Part shown: positions 46,752 through 54,308 of the stretch, in pieces
How positions within the stretch are numbered: the stretch's first letter is position 1
Layout of the letters: each line of letters starts with the position of its first letter
NCBI GenBank assembly: GCA_016872645.1
Contig: VGZH01000019.1
Location: 1 to 64,000, forward strand
Direction of reading: 5' to 3'
DNA from: Planctomycetota bacterium
GTDB taxonomy: Bacteria > Planctomycetota > Planctomycetia > Planctomycetales > Planctomycetaceae
Length of the DNA stretch: 64,000 nucleotides
Program-made: the position numbers and the translations under genes
The notes under the pieces: model-generated
What the model was told of the DNA's origin: nothing
The model's database searches: none
The model's input: only the letters and a program-made list of their open reading frames with translations

Positions 46752-46810
46752 AGTAGTCCGGATGCCTACGTTCGGACACAATCTGACTGGACGTAGGCGT
46801 CCGGGCTACT
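46752..46810. repeat. Inverted repeat with 20-bp arms, AGTAG...CTACT type
   Basis: The arms 46752-46771 (AGTAGTCCGGATGCCTACGT) and 46791-46810 (ACGTAGGCGTCCGGGCTACT) pair at 18 of 20 positions with a 19-bp loop. The right arm covers the stop codon of the signal-peptidase-like gene (46806-46808). It is a dispersed-repeat candidate and a possible terminator. Confidence 0.75.
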
Positions 46811-47804
46811 CGATCGCTCCCCAGCGATGCAGGGGCCAGGTTCGCCACACCGCTCGGCCGAGGATGTGCTGATCGGCAACCACCGCCAAGCGAGCGAAGG
46901 CGTCTTGCTGGTTCAATCGTGGCACTTGAACCTCCTGATTTGCACGTCCGAAAAAAATCGGCGGAGCAATCAGGACATTCCCAGCCGGAATCTGCAAATC
47001 CAAACCTTCGGGAATTGAGCCTCCCAGTGGCCGGTGTGCCACCGGTTGACCATCGACTTTCAGTTGTTGCGTCGCGTATTCGACTCGGCAGGGGCCTCGC
47101 GCGAGTACTCGTTCCATCCAATCGCCGCGAATGTAGTAGCCTGGGACTGCCGAGCCATCCTGGTCGTACAACACGACATCACCGGGCTGCGCGAATGACT
47201 GACGCACCAAGCGGCGATTGATCAGCAGCACATCGCCCGCTGGCAAATGGGTGCCGAGAGACCGCTCAATCACCACCGGTTGAGCGATCGTTTGGCCGAA
47301 CAAATAGGCCGGCAGGTAGATCACGCCGATGACCACTCCGAGCAGTGCGAACATCTGGCCGACATTCTGACGCCCTTCCTCCGTGTGCAGCACAATGTCC
47401 ATCACGCTGGAGAAATGGGCGGCCAACGCGAGCCCCAGCAGCAAGGTGCTCAGCCAACTCCCCCAGGTCAGCAGCGCGGGAATCAGCGACAACACAAACA
47501 ACAACGAGAAGATTCGACCCAGCCAGGCTCGCCCCGCACAAAACTGCGGCCAACCCGGCCAGATCAACGTGATCAACGGCACGGCCACGTCGATGTCCGC
47601 CCGAAACTCACCAATCCGTTTTCGCGTCCGACCGGTCAGCCGATTCCACAGTCGACCAAAGCCGTCGAACATTCGGAGCCGCCGTTGACTGGCTCTCGGA
47701 GGAATCACGTTGATGTCTGACATCGACGCACCGAGCACGCCGCCGCAGCGGACGCACTTTTTCATCCCCGGCATGTTTTCAAAGCGGCAGTTCGAACATT
47801 GCAT
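46806..47804 (-). CDS. Zinc-ribbon membrane protein with a signal-peptidase-I-like domain lacking the catalytic serine
   Basis: This 332-aa protein begins with a zinc ribbon (CSNCRFENMPGMKKCVRCGG, two CxxC pairs). It then has three or four hydrophobic helices between residues about 70 and 180 (FSLLFVLSLIPALLTWGSWL, FALLGVVIGVIYLPAYLFG). The C-terminal part resembles S26 signal peptidases: HLPAGDVLLINRRLVRQSFA, QPGDVVLYDQDGS, RVLARGPCRVEYATQQLKVD and DQHILGRAVWRTWP. The nucleophile position expected in PSxSMxPTL before GD is not present (VVIERSLGTHLPAGD), and the general-base lysine is not evident. It is probably a non-catalytic relative, and a binding or assembly role is an inference. It starts 3 bp after the DUF2997 stop. 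Confidence 0.65.
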   Translation of the reverse strand: MQCSNCRFENMPGMKKCVRCGGVLGASMSDINVIPPRASQRRLRMFDGFGRLWNRLTGRTRKRIGEFRADIDVAVPLITLIWPGWPQFCAGRAWLGRIFSLLFVLSLIPALLTWGSWLSTLLLGLALAAHFSSVMDIVLHTEEGRQNVGQMFALLGVVIGVIYLPAYLFGQTIAQPVVIERSLGTHLPAGDVLLINRRLVRQSFAQPGDVVLYDQDGSAVPGYYIRGDWMERVLARGPCRVEYATQQLKVDGQPVAHRPLGGSIPEGLDLQIPAGNVLIAPPIFFGRANQEVQVPRLNQQDAFARLAVVADQHILGRAVWRTWPLHRWGAIE

Positions 47805-47807
47805 GGC

Positions 47808-48011
47808 TCACCGCCGTCCGCGCACTTCGATTTGGCCGCTGACGTGTCCTTCGGCCTCGTAGTATTCGCTGGTCAGTTCGCGCGACTCGATCTGCCCGAT
47901 GATCTTGGCGACCGCTTCGGCCGCCTGAACGCACTTCGGGCCCTTGATGCCAATCGTGCGGACGGTGACTTGTCCGGTCGGGCTGATGCTGATTTCGATT
48001 TCTTCGGCCAT
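47808..48011 (-). CDS. DUF2997-family small protein
   Basis: This 67-aa protein reads MAEEIEISISPTGQVTVRTI then GIKGPKCVQAAEAVAKIIGQ, the DUF2997 pattern (beta strands, a conserved G-xx-C, then a helix). DUF2997 genes commonly accompany DUF1257 (Ycf35) and a Ycf46-type AAA gene in cyanobacteria and planctomycetes, as here. The single cysteine in GPKCVQA is the notable conserved residue. Function unknown. It follows the DUF1257 gene by 18 bp and precedes the signal-peptidase-like gene by 3 bp. Confidence 0.85.
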   Translation of the reverse strand: MAEEIEISISPTGQVTVRTIGIKGPKCVQAAEAVAKIIGQIESRELTSEYYEAEGHVSGQIEVRGRR

Positions 48012-48029
48012 CTGGTTTCCTTTACCGAG

Positions 48030-48497
48030 TTACCAATTCCGCACGCGAATCTTCACCGTGCGGTCGGCTTCGACTTCTTCGTGGACGATCGGCATTCCGC
48101 GTTCCTTCAATTCGGTCACGACGCGGTGATAGACGTACTGCTGAGTCACCTGCTCCATCAACTCTTGGCCGATCTGCTTGAGTTGCCCTTTCGAGTACCC
48201 GGTCCCTTCCATGCAAACTTTGAGGGCTCCGCGAGCGTCGCGGCTGAACGTCGCTCGCACCCCGTCCTTCTCGACGACCATTTCCTCGTCGGTTCCGCCG
48301 CCACCCGCGAGCACTTCGCTGTTCTCGACTTCGATTTCCGCGCGAGTCACCGACGACCCGGATCTGGCTCGCCCGCTACCAGAGACAGCACCGCTCGCCA
48401 CCGTGAAGCCCATTGCTCCGCAGGCTCCCAACACGGCCGCCGAGATCACTGACCAATTCGCGATGATCAACGGAGTCACCAGAATGACGCTGCTCAT
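48030..48497 (-). CDS. DUF1257 (Ycf35-type) protein
   Basis: This 155-aa protein has a hydrophobic N-terminal segment (MSSVILVTPLIIANWSVISA and AAVLGACGAMGFTVAS), then a soluble domain (VVEKDGVRATFSRDARGALK) and a C-terminal block QLKQIGQELMEQVTQQYVYH followed by KERGMPIVHEEVE and RTVKIRVRNW. The C-terminal block matches DUF1257/Ycf35 proteins. The possible membrane-anchored N-terminus distinguishes it from soluble Ycf35. Function unknown. Placement between the AAA gene (29-bp gap) and DUF2997 (18-bp gap) reproduces the conserved Ycf46-Ycf35-DUF2997 set. The ATG at 48497 is chosen over a TTG five codons upstream. Confidence 0.75.
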   Translation of the reverse strand: MSSVILVTPLIIANWSVISAAVLGACGAMGFTVASGAVSGSGRARSGSSVTRAEIEVENSEVLAGGGGTDEEMVVEKDGVRATFSRDARGALKVCMEGTGYSKGQLKQIGQELMEQVTQQYVYHRVVTELKERGMPIVHEEVEADRTVKIRVRNW

Positions 48498-48526
48498 GGG
48501 AGTGCCTTTCAATCGTGGAAACGGAA

Positions 48527-50188
48527 TTACAGCTCGATCTTTCTCCGTGCTTCTTCCGTGCTCTTCGTCGAACTGGCGGACGCCAACCGCGCTCGTCCAA
48601 CCGCCCAGGTCCGCAATCGATTCAACTCCTCGGGCATCGTCTTCGACAGCGGCACGGTTTCGGAAACGCTCCGTTTGAGAATCTCAGTATCGAGATCGCT
48701 GCGCTGACTGAAGGCATCGAACAGCGCCGCGATGACGACCTCTTCGATTTCCGCGCCGCTGAAACCGTCGCTGAGTCGAGCCAGGTCGACGGTGTCGAAT
48801 TTCTCGGGATTCCGGCCACGACGTTTTAGGTGAATGCGGAACATGTCGATCCGCTCCTCCTCGGTCGGCAGATCGACGAAGAAGATGTCATCCAGGCGTC
48901 CTTTGCGGAGCAGTTCGGGGGGCAGGTGGCTGATGTCATTGGCCGTCGCGATCACAAACACGGGGGAAGTCTTCTCGGACATCCACGTCAGCAGAGTGCC
49001 GAAGACTCGCGACGAAGTGCCGCCGTCATTGCCGGCTGAACCGGTCGCTCCGGCGAACGCCTTGTCAATTTCGTCGATCCACAAGATCGCCGGGGCGACG
49101 CTCTCCGCCGTTTGAATCGCACGGCGGATGTTCTCTTCGCTGGAACCGATCAAGCTGCTGAACAGCCGCCCGATATCGAATCGCAGAAGCGGTTGTTTCC
49201 AGAGCGCGGCGGCGGCCTTCGCGCACAAACTCTTGCCGCAACCTTGCACCCCCAGCAGCAGGACGCCGCGCGGCGGAGGCAGACCGAAATTCGCCGCGCG
49301 ATCCGTGAACGCAATGCTTCGCTTCTGGAACCACTGCTTGAGATTCTTCATCCCGCCGACGTGTCCGAAGCCTTCCTGAGTTTCGTAGTACTCCAGCAGG
49401 CCGCTCTTTTTGATGATCTGCTGCTTCTCGCTGAAGACGATGCCGATGTCGTCGGCGTCGATCTTGCCGTCGAGCACCAACGTCTTCGCGAAGACGTTCT
49501 CCGCCTCCTTCAGCGTCAGCCCGCGAGCCGCGTTGAGCAACCGCTCGCGCGACTCCGTATCCAGGCTGATCTTCACCTGCGGGTTGTCCTTGACGTCATC
49601 GACGATGCGGTCCAGCAACTGGCTAAAGTCATTCGTGACGGGCAAACCGAAATCGACGACGGTCACATCCTTGGTCAATTCCGGCGCGATCTGCAACAGC
49701 GGCGAGACAATGACGATCGACTTGTAGGTGTCGCGCAGATGCAGCGCGACATCGCGCAGTCGCCTCAGCACCGACATGTTGCAACGCTGGTCGTCTGTGA
49801 AATGGTGGAAGTCCTTGAAGAGATAAATCGCCGGCTCGATCTGATCGACGACCGAGTCCAATGCGGCAAGCGGATCAGTGGTCGCGTTCGATTTGCCGCG
49901 CGGCGGTTCCGATCCCGATTTGACGACTCCTGTGGAGAGAGTCCAGACAAAGAGTTTCTTGTTGCGTGACTCGGCGATCTGTCGCAGGCACCGCTCGACG
50001 CGCTCTTCTTCCCAACTGACGACGTAGATGATCGGGTAGCGCGCGCGGATCAGGACTTCCAATTCTTCCGGGGCACTAAGCTTTCGCGACGCACCCGGCT
50101 CTGGCCGAGCAACAGCAGTCGGCTTCGGCTTGCTGGCAGGAGCGAGCGATGTCGTCGGCTTCACTTCCGTCCCGGTGGGAGTCGTCAT
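48527..50188 (-). CDS. Ycf46-type AAA ATPase
   Basis: This 553-aa protein matches Ycf46-like AAA proteins. A Pro/Ala-rich leader (residues 1-40) precedes the conserved ELEVLIRARYPIIYVVSWEE and the degenerate N-terminal domain (DQIEPAIYLFKDFHHFTDDQ). The AAA module follows with GFGHVGGMKNLKQWFQKRS, Walker A GVQGCGKSLCAKA, Walker B APAILWIDEIDKAFAG, sensor 1 PVFVIATANDISHLPPELLR and arginine-finger region RKGRLDDIFFVDLPTEEER. The C-terminal lid contains SDGFSGAEIEEVVIAALFDA. It should be an active ATP-driven remodeller. Its start overlaps the 75-aa gene by 4 bp (ATGA). The target of Ycf46 is poorly known; work in cyanobacteria links it to CO2 responses. Confidence 0.9.
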   Translation of the reverse strand: MTTPTGTEVKPTTSLAPASKPKPTAVARPEPGASRKLSAPEELEVLIRARYPIIYVVSWEEERVERCLRQIAESRNKKLFVWTLSTGVVKSGSEPPRGKSNATTDPLAALDSVVDQIEPAIYLFKDFHHFTDDQRCNMSVLRRLRDVALHLRDTYKSIVIVSPLLQIAPELTKDVTVVDFGLPVTNDFSQLLDRIVDDVKDNPQVKISLDTESRERLLNAARGLTLKEAENVFAKTLVLDGKIDADDIGIVFSEKQQIIKKSGLLEYYETQEGFGHVGGMKNLKQWFQKRSIAFTDRAANFGLPPPRGVLLLGVQGCGKSLCAKAAAALWKQPLLRFDIGRLFSSLIGSSEENIRRAIQTAESVAPAILWIDEIDKAFAGATGSAGNDGGTSSRVFGTLLTWMSEKTSPVFVIATANDISHLPPELLRKGRLDDIFFVDLPTEEERIDMFRIHLKRRGRNPEKFDTVDLARLSDGFSGAEIEEVVIAALFDAFSQRSDLDTEILKRSVSETVPLSKTMPEELNRLRTWAVGRARLASASSTKSTEEARRKIEL

Positions 50189-50412
50189 GTCGCGGATTCC
50201 TGTTGAGTGGTCTCGGCGGCGGTTTGTTGCAGGGCTTGTATCCGAGCCGTCACCGCTTGGTCGCCCCAACCAAGATCGCTGAGCATTTCCAACACCGGCC
50301 GCGACGTGCCGAACACGAACACTCGCCCGTCTGGTGCGATCCGAATGTCGGTCACGGCCGCTTCGTCGTCGGCCGAGATCAGCGTTCGTTTTTTCGGCGA
50401 GACGGTCTTCAT
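50185..50412 (-). CDS. 75-aa protein of unknown function, coupled to radical SAM and AAA genes
   Basis: This protein reads MKTVSPKKRTLISADDEAAV, then TDIRIAPDGRVFVFGTSRPV and LEMLSDLGWGDQAVTARIQA, ending with a Gln/Thr/Ser-rich tail. I do not recognise a family. The core has a beta-hairpin character (IRIAPDGRVFVFG) followed by a helix. It overlaps the radical SAM stop (ATGA, 50409-50412) and its own stop overlaps the AAA start (ATGA, 50185-50188). Such double coupling implies a real product made in step with both neighbours. It could be a substrate or adaptor of the system; this is inference. Confidence 0.8.
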   Translation of the reverse strand: MKTVSPKKRTLISADDEAAVTDIRIAPDGRVFVFGTSRPVLEMLSDLGWGDQAVTARIQALQQTAAETTQQESAT

Positions 50413-51227
50413 CGAATCACGTTCAACCCCAGCTGCGTCGCCCATTCGCGAGCACGATCGCCGATTCCCGGCTTCAGCAACTGGCTCAAGTCCGCGTGCT
50501 GTCGGGCTTGCCACATTGGCAGATACCCGTCGCGGAGGCTCAATTTTACCGTCGGCATCTCGCGGAGCAACCACTCACAGATCGGTACGAAGCAACAATC
50601 CCAATGTTCGGGCAGCAGCAGATGCCGCACGATGACGTCCGCTTGTTGCGCCGCCAACCGGAGATTCCGAGTCACCACCTCGAAGTAGCGAGATACGCCA
50701 GCAATCCGCTGAGCACACTCGTCGTTGCCGAATTTGAAGTCCGGGACAAAGACCGAAACGACACCGTCGAGCAACTCAAATGCTTCGGGAGTCCCGTAGA
50801 AATCGGACTTCCAGACGACCGGCGGCAGATCGTCGATCCCGGCCATCGCCGACAGGATCGACGGGATGTGAATCGTCGGTTCACCGCCAACCCACTGAAT
50901 ATTTTTGGCTCCTTGAGCACGCCCTTTCGGGATCACTTGCCGCAAGAAGTCGGCCGTCAGCACCGTGCCGCGTAACGGATCGAAGGCATTCGCCTCGGCA
51001 ATGCAGAAGGCACATCGCAGATCGCAGCCGGACAAATAGAACAGGTGCGACGGAATCAGCTCCGATTCCTCGCCCCATTCGACTCGCTGCCGAAAGACGC
51101 GAGCTTCCGTCAACGCTTGGCACGGCCCGCGCTCACCAGCCGAGCGATTTGCCAGACAGCGATGCTCGCAAAGCTGACAATGTGCGAGATGCCACTGCCC
51201 CGGTTCTTCGAAATTCGGCAGACGCAT
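50409..51227 (-). CDS. Radical SAM protein (PFL-activating-enzyme-like) with extra N-terminal cysteines
   Basis: This 272-aa protein has a 4Fe-4S-type SAM motif CxxxCxxC in LFYLSGCDLRCAFCIAEANA. Upstream it has a further cysteine set (HLAHCQLCEHRCLANRSAGE, then GPCQAL) as in YfkAB/PflX-like enzymes. The core continues with NIQWVGGEPTIHIPSILSAM, VVWKSDFYGTPEAFELLDGV, VSVFVPDFKFGNDECAQRIA and VIVRHLLLPEHWDCCFVPIC. It is probably an activase or modifying enzyme for a partner protein. The target is unknown; the neighbouring 75-aa or Ycf proteins are candidates. The ATG at 51227 is preferred, with GGGGGAG 6 bp upstream; a GTG at 51245 is possible. It lies 24 bp after the M28 gene. Confidence 0.85.
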   Translation of the reverse strand: MRLPNFEEPGQWHLAHCQLCEHRCLANRSAGERGPCQALTEARVFRQRVEWGEESELIPSHLFYLSGCDLRCAFCIAEANAFDPLRGTVLTADFLRQVIPKGRAQGAKNIQWVGGEPTIHIPSILSAMAGIDDLPPVVWKSDFYGTPEAFELLDGVVSVFVPDFKFGNDECAQRIAGVSRYFEVVTRNLRLAAQQADVIVRHLLLPEHWDCCFVPICEWLLREMPTVKLSLRDGYLPMWQARQHADLSQLLKPGIGDRAREWATQLGLNVIR

Positions 51228-51251
51228 GGTCACTCCCCCGAGCACACCCGA

Positions 51252-52424
51252 TCAGAACACTGACAGCAACAGCAACTGCGAAATGCGGATCAGCCACTTG
51301 CGATCGTCGGCGGTGAACGTGCCTCGGTTGAGAATCTGCTGGCACTTGTTCTTGGCTTGCGTGACGATCAGGCGTTGTAGATCGGTGAGCGGTTTTTTCT
51401 CGCCGGCTTCGAGCAGCAGGTCAGTGATGCGGTGGATGGCCTTGACCTCGTCGATGTTTGGCTGAACTTCGTCGGTCCATTCCGGAGCACTATCGGCGTT
51501 CGCGGTGGTCTCGATCAATTTCAGCACCAGGCTCGAAACGCGAGCCACCTTGTCAAAGTCGAGCTTCTCAAGAACGTCGCGCGGCGTGTGGTAGTCGGGA
51601 TGCTGGCCGGTCGAGAAAAACAAGAACGGAATCTTTTCGTTCCAGAATGGCCCGTAGTCGCTGCGGACGCCGATCAGGTCAATCCCCAGCCGCGCGACTT
51701 CCAGTCCGCGCGGCGAGCCGACATCGTCCAGCAGCAGCTTCATTCGGGGTGCGTGTTCGCTCCCCATGACAAAGATTGTCGGCAGCGGCAAATCCCCCAG
51801 CGACCGGCCAATCATGTCAGCGGTGATGAAGAGCTTCACTCGGTTCAGCTCAAATGGCGGATGGGCAACAAACCAGCGCGAGCCCCACAGCAATTGCTCT
51901 TCGAGATCGAAACCGACGAAGACGATGCTCCGCCTTGGACGCTGCTTTGCGACAGCGAAATTCCGAGCGACCTCCAGCATCATCGCGGTGCCGCTGGCAT
52001 TGTCGTCGGCTCCGGGAAAGATTCTCCCGTTGCGAGTGCCGAGGTGATCGAAATGCGTGCCAATCACAATCAGCTCATCGCGCAATTTTGGATCGCTCCC
52101 TTCCAGCCAGGCACCGACATTGCGGCCGACAATGCGCGGACTTTCGTCCGACGAATCCTCTTGGGCCGAGGTCGGGATCGGCTGGTCGAATGAGCCGTTT
52201 GCGAACAGCGGTCGCAGCTTGCAATCGCGAAACTGCTTGGTCAGGTAGTCAGCGGCTTTGGCAGAGTTGGCCCCGGATCGGCCGCCCAGTTCGCTGCTGG
52301 CGAGGAACTCGACGTGCGGCCGGACATGCTCAGGACGGATCGCACCGTCCCAAACGTCTGGTCGATCGCCAGCTCGTGCGGGCAGCAAAGCAAACAGGAT
52401 CAAAAGCCAGAAGAAGCGAGGCAT
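51252..52424 (-). CDS. Secreted M28-family metallopeptidase
   Basis: This 390-aa protein has a signal peptide (MPRFFWLLILFALLPARAGD). The M28 zinc site is intact: His in LIVIGTHFDHLGT, bridging Asp in IFPGADDNASGTAMML, Glu pair in GFDLEEQLLWGSRWF, Asp in FITADMIGRSLG and His in GQHPDYHTPRDVLEKL. These are co-catalytic aminopeptidase/glutamate-carboxypeptidase-type enzymes that remove N-terminal residues from peptides. A helical C-terminal extension (LLLEAGEKKPLTDLQRLIVT) follows. It may feed amino acids from extracytoplasmic peptides. It is the first gene of the long minus-strand run and is divergent from the small exported protein gene. Confidence 0.9.
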   Translation of the reverse strand: MPRFFWLLILFALLPARAGDRPDVWDGAIRPEHVRPHVEFLASSELGGRSGANSAKAADYLTKQFRDCKLRPLFANGSFDQPIPTSAQEDSSDESPRIVGRNVGAWLEGSDPKLRDELIVIGTHFDHLGTRNGRIFPGADDNASGTAMMLEVARNFAVAKQRPRRSIVFVGFDLEEQLLWGSRWFVAHPPFELNRVKLFITADMIGRSLGDLPLPTIFVMGSEHAPRMKLLLDDVGSPRGLEVARLGIDLIGVRSDYGPFWNEKIPFLFFSTGQHPDYHTPRDVLEKLDFDKVARVSSLVLKLIETTANADSAPEWTDEVQPNIDEVKAIHRITDLLLEAGEKKPLTDLQRLIVTQAKNKCQQILNRGTFTADDRKWLIRISQLLLLSVF

Positions 52425-52441
52425 GGGGACTCCGGTTCACG

Positions 52442-52513
52442 GTAGCCCGACACCCTGTGGGTCGGTTGATTCAGTTCGAGTCGAATCACCCAGGCCAAAC
52501 GGGCCTGAGCTAC
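52442..52513. repeat. Complex inverted repeat with GTAG/CTAC ends
   Basis: The outer ends are GTAGCCCG (52442) and GGGCCTGAGCTAC (ends 52513). An inner pair GGTTGATTC/GAATCACCC and a further GGCC-AAAC-GGGCC hairpin add to the structure. It fills the start of the 269-bp gap between the divergent M28 and small exported protein genes. Its ends match the GTAGG...CCTAC and AGTAG...CTACT repeats elsewhere here. Confidence 0.55.
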
Positions 52514-52693
52514 GGGATTGAGAAAAAGCCTTTGATGCGTGTCTACGTTACGGTCGATCCAGCGAACGGCTCAAGCGGAAGAGTTTGCCGGTGCGTGAAG
52601 CTCTGTCGATTTTTCTTGTGGTGCGGGTCGTGCCGATGCCGATGAAGAGTCAGACGCTTTGTCCAAATCACGGACTTCAGGAGTACGCGGACC

Positions 52694-52996
52694 ATGCTGC
52701 GACAATTTTTGACTACCGGATTGATCTGCTTGGCGGTTCTCGCCGCGACGCAGTTTGACGGCTCGACCGCTCAGGCCGCCGGACGTGGGCAACCGACCGA
52801 TTGGAACCGGTTCAACTACTATCCGTATTTGTACTACCCGCACAACTTCCAGCGCCCGCAAGGGAGCAACGACAGCTTGTACTACCGGTACAACCCCCAG
52901 CAGCGGATCCCGGTTCAAAACAAGAACTGGTACAACTTTTACGGAACCGAGCAGCCGTATCACCGCGGCCATCACTTCATTCTCGACGTGTTCTAG
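52694..52996 (+). CDS. Small exported Tyr/Asn/Pro-rich protein
   Basis: This 100-aa protein has a signal peptide (MLRQFLTTGLICLAVLAATQ, cleavage near AQA). The mature part is dense in Tyr, Asn, Pro, Arg and Gln: DWNRFNYYPYLYYPHNFQRP, then NDSLYYRYNPQQRIPVQNKN and WYNFYGTEQPYHRGHHF. No domain is recognised. Composition and export suggest a surface or wall-associated protein able to bind carbohydrate or self-associate, which is inference. CAGGAG lies about 11 bp before the ATG. The gene is isolated, divergent from the M28 gene and convergent with the methyltransferase. Confidence 0.75.
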   Translation: MLRQFLTTGLICLAVLAATQFDGSTAQAAGRGQPTDWNRFNYYPYLYYPHNFQRPQGSNDSLYYRYNPQQRIPVQNKNWYNFYGTEQPYHRGHHFILDVF

Positions 52997-53096
52997 GCCA
53001 GCGCGTCCGCGAAGCGACGAACAGGGACGTTCGATGCCGGCAAGGATGCCGCGCGCTTCAGGACTCATTTCTGTGCCACAGCAAGAGCCTGCTCGA

Positions 53097-54296
53097 TCAA
53101 CCGAGCGGGCTCTCTGCGTTTCGTCCGCCGACGATCACCTGCGCCTTACCGAGCACGCGAGCGAATATCAGCACGCCGGCCCGCGATCCGTCCAACGGCA
53201 GCTTCCGGCGGACACGCTCGACTTCTATCGGTAAGTGTCGGCACTTGATCTCGACCGAACCAAATTCGCAGCGGCGACACGCAGCACGAACTTCGCGGTC
53301 GTTATTCGGGATAACCTCCAGCACTCGAAACGTCTGCAACCACGGCGAGCGGAGCGGCTCATCGCCGGTCAAATACTCCTCGGCATCGTCGAGCCGCGTG
53401 AGTTGCAGTCGCTCGGCCAGCACGTCCAGCAATCCAGCGCGAACGATGGCCGGATCGGGATCGAAAACGAACGCTCGCGGCGGCGTGACATCGACTCGCG
53501 CGGAGAGCGGATCGGCGGCGATCGTCTCGCCCGACGGCAGCGAGGTCGCTCGAAACGGCTGATCGCCCGCGAGATCACCGAACCAAACCGTTGCCTCTTT
53601 GCACTCGCCGTGCAGACTGACCAGTTCGATTTCGACGTTGGTGAACTTGCCACCGAAATTGCTCGCCGGGCTGAGCTTGATCGCACCGCCGCGAAATTCG
53701 GACATCAACGTCCGCAGCACGTCCAAGTTTGGCGAGCAATCTTCGATGCGCCGCATCCGTTGTTGCCCACCTGGCCGGCGATCCGGGTCGATGTGCAGCC
53801 ACCCCGTGCGGTCGCCTGGTTGCGAGACATCGGCGACGACGGTGCGAACTCGCTCGTGAACGCCGTAGATTGCCGCGTTCCATTCCGTTCGCAGGCACAT
53901 CGCCGGATCGAGATCGACGCTCTGAACCTCGCAACGCTCGGCCAGTGCCAGCGAATCGCCGCCGATGCCGCAGCAGAAATCCCAAACGGTCCCGCTGAAC
54001 CGCCGAGCTTTGTGCCGAGCAATCGGCTCCGAGGTTGCCTGTTCGAGTCCAGCCGGCGTGAGCCACATCTGATCGGCTCGCGTGAATTTTCCTGAGGCTG
54101 TGGCCTTCCGGCGAAGATCTTGCAGGGTCAGCGCGGCAACCACCATTTCGCTGGGGAACTCGTCGCGTAGGCGTTGCTGCAAACGGAATTCTTTCTCGGT
54201 TGGCTCCGCGCGAGCAATCTGCTCGAACAACGACGTGGACGCGCGCAGAGCTTGAAGCAGCGATGATTCATCCAGAAATTGTCGTGGCTCGGTCAT
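53097..54296 (-). CDS. Class I SAM-dependent methyltransferase with THUMP-like C-terminus
   Basis: This 399-aa protein has a helical N-terminus (EPRQFLDESSLLQALRASTS), then a Rossmann-type methyltransferase domain with motif I TVWDFCCGIGGDSLALAERC, SVDLDPAMCLRTEWNAAIYG, and GWLHIDPDRRPGGQQRMRRI. The later SPASNFGGKFTNVEIELVSL and a C-terminal block ACRRCEFGSVEIKCRHLPIE with GKAQVIVGGRNAE match the THUMP-like family. The substrate is likely nucleic acid or a nucleotide but is not established. The ATG at 54296 is preferred to the TTG three codons upstream. It lies 12 bp after the spermidine-synthase-like gene and is probably co-transcribed. Confidence 0.85.
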   Translation of the reverse strand: MTEPRQFLDESSLLQALRASTSLFEQIARAEPTEKEFRLQQRLRDEFPSEMVVAALTLQDLRRKATASGKFTRADQMWLTPAGLEQATSEPIARHKARRFSGTVWDFCCGIGGDSLALAERCEVQSVDLDPAMCLRTEWNAAIYGVHERVRTVVADVSQPGDRTGWLHIDPDRRPGGQQRMRRIEDCSPNLDVLRTLMSEFRGGAIKLSPASNFGGKFTNVEIELVSLHGECKEATVWFGDLAGDQPFRATSLPSGETIAADPLSARVDVTPPRAFVFDPDPAIVRAGLLDVLAERLQLTRLDDAEEYLTGDEPLRSPWLQTFRVLEVIPNNDREVRAACRRCEFGSVEIKCRHLPIEVERVRRKLPLDGSRAGVLIFARVLGKAQVIVGGRNAESPLG

Positions 54297-54308
54297 GGGC
54301 CGCAAAGC

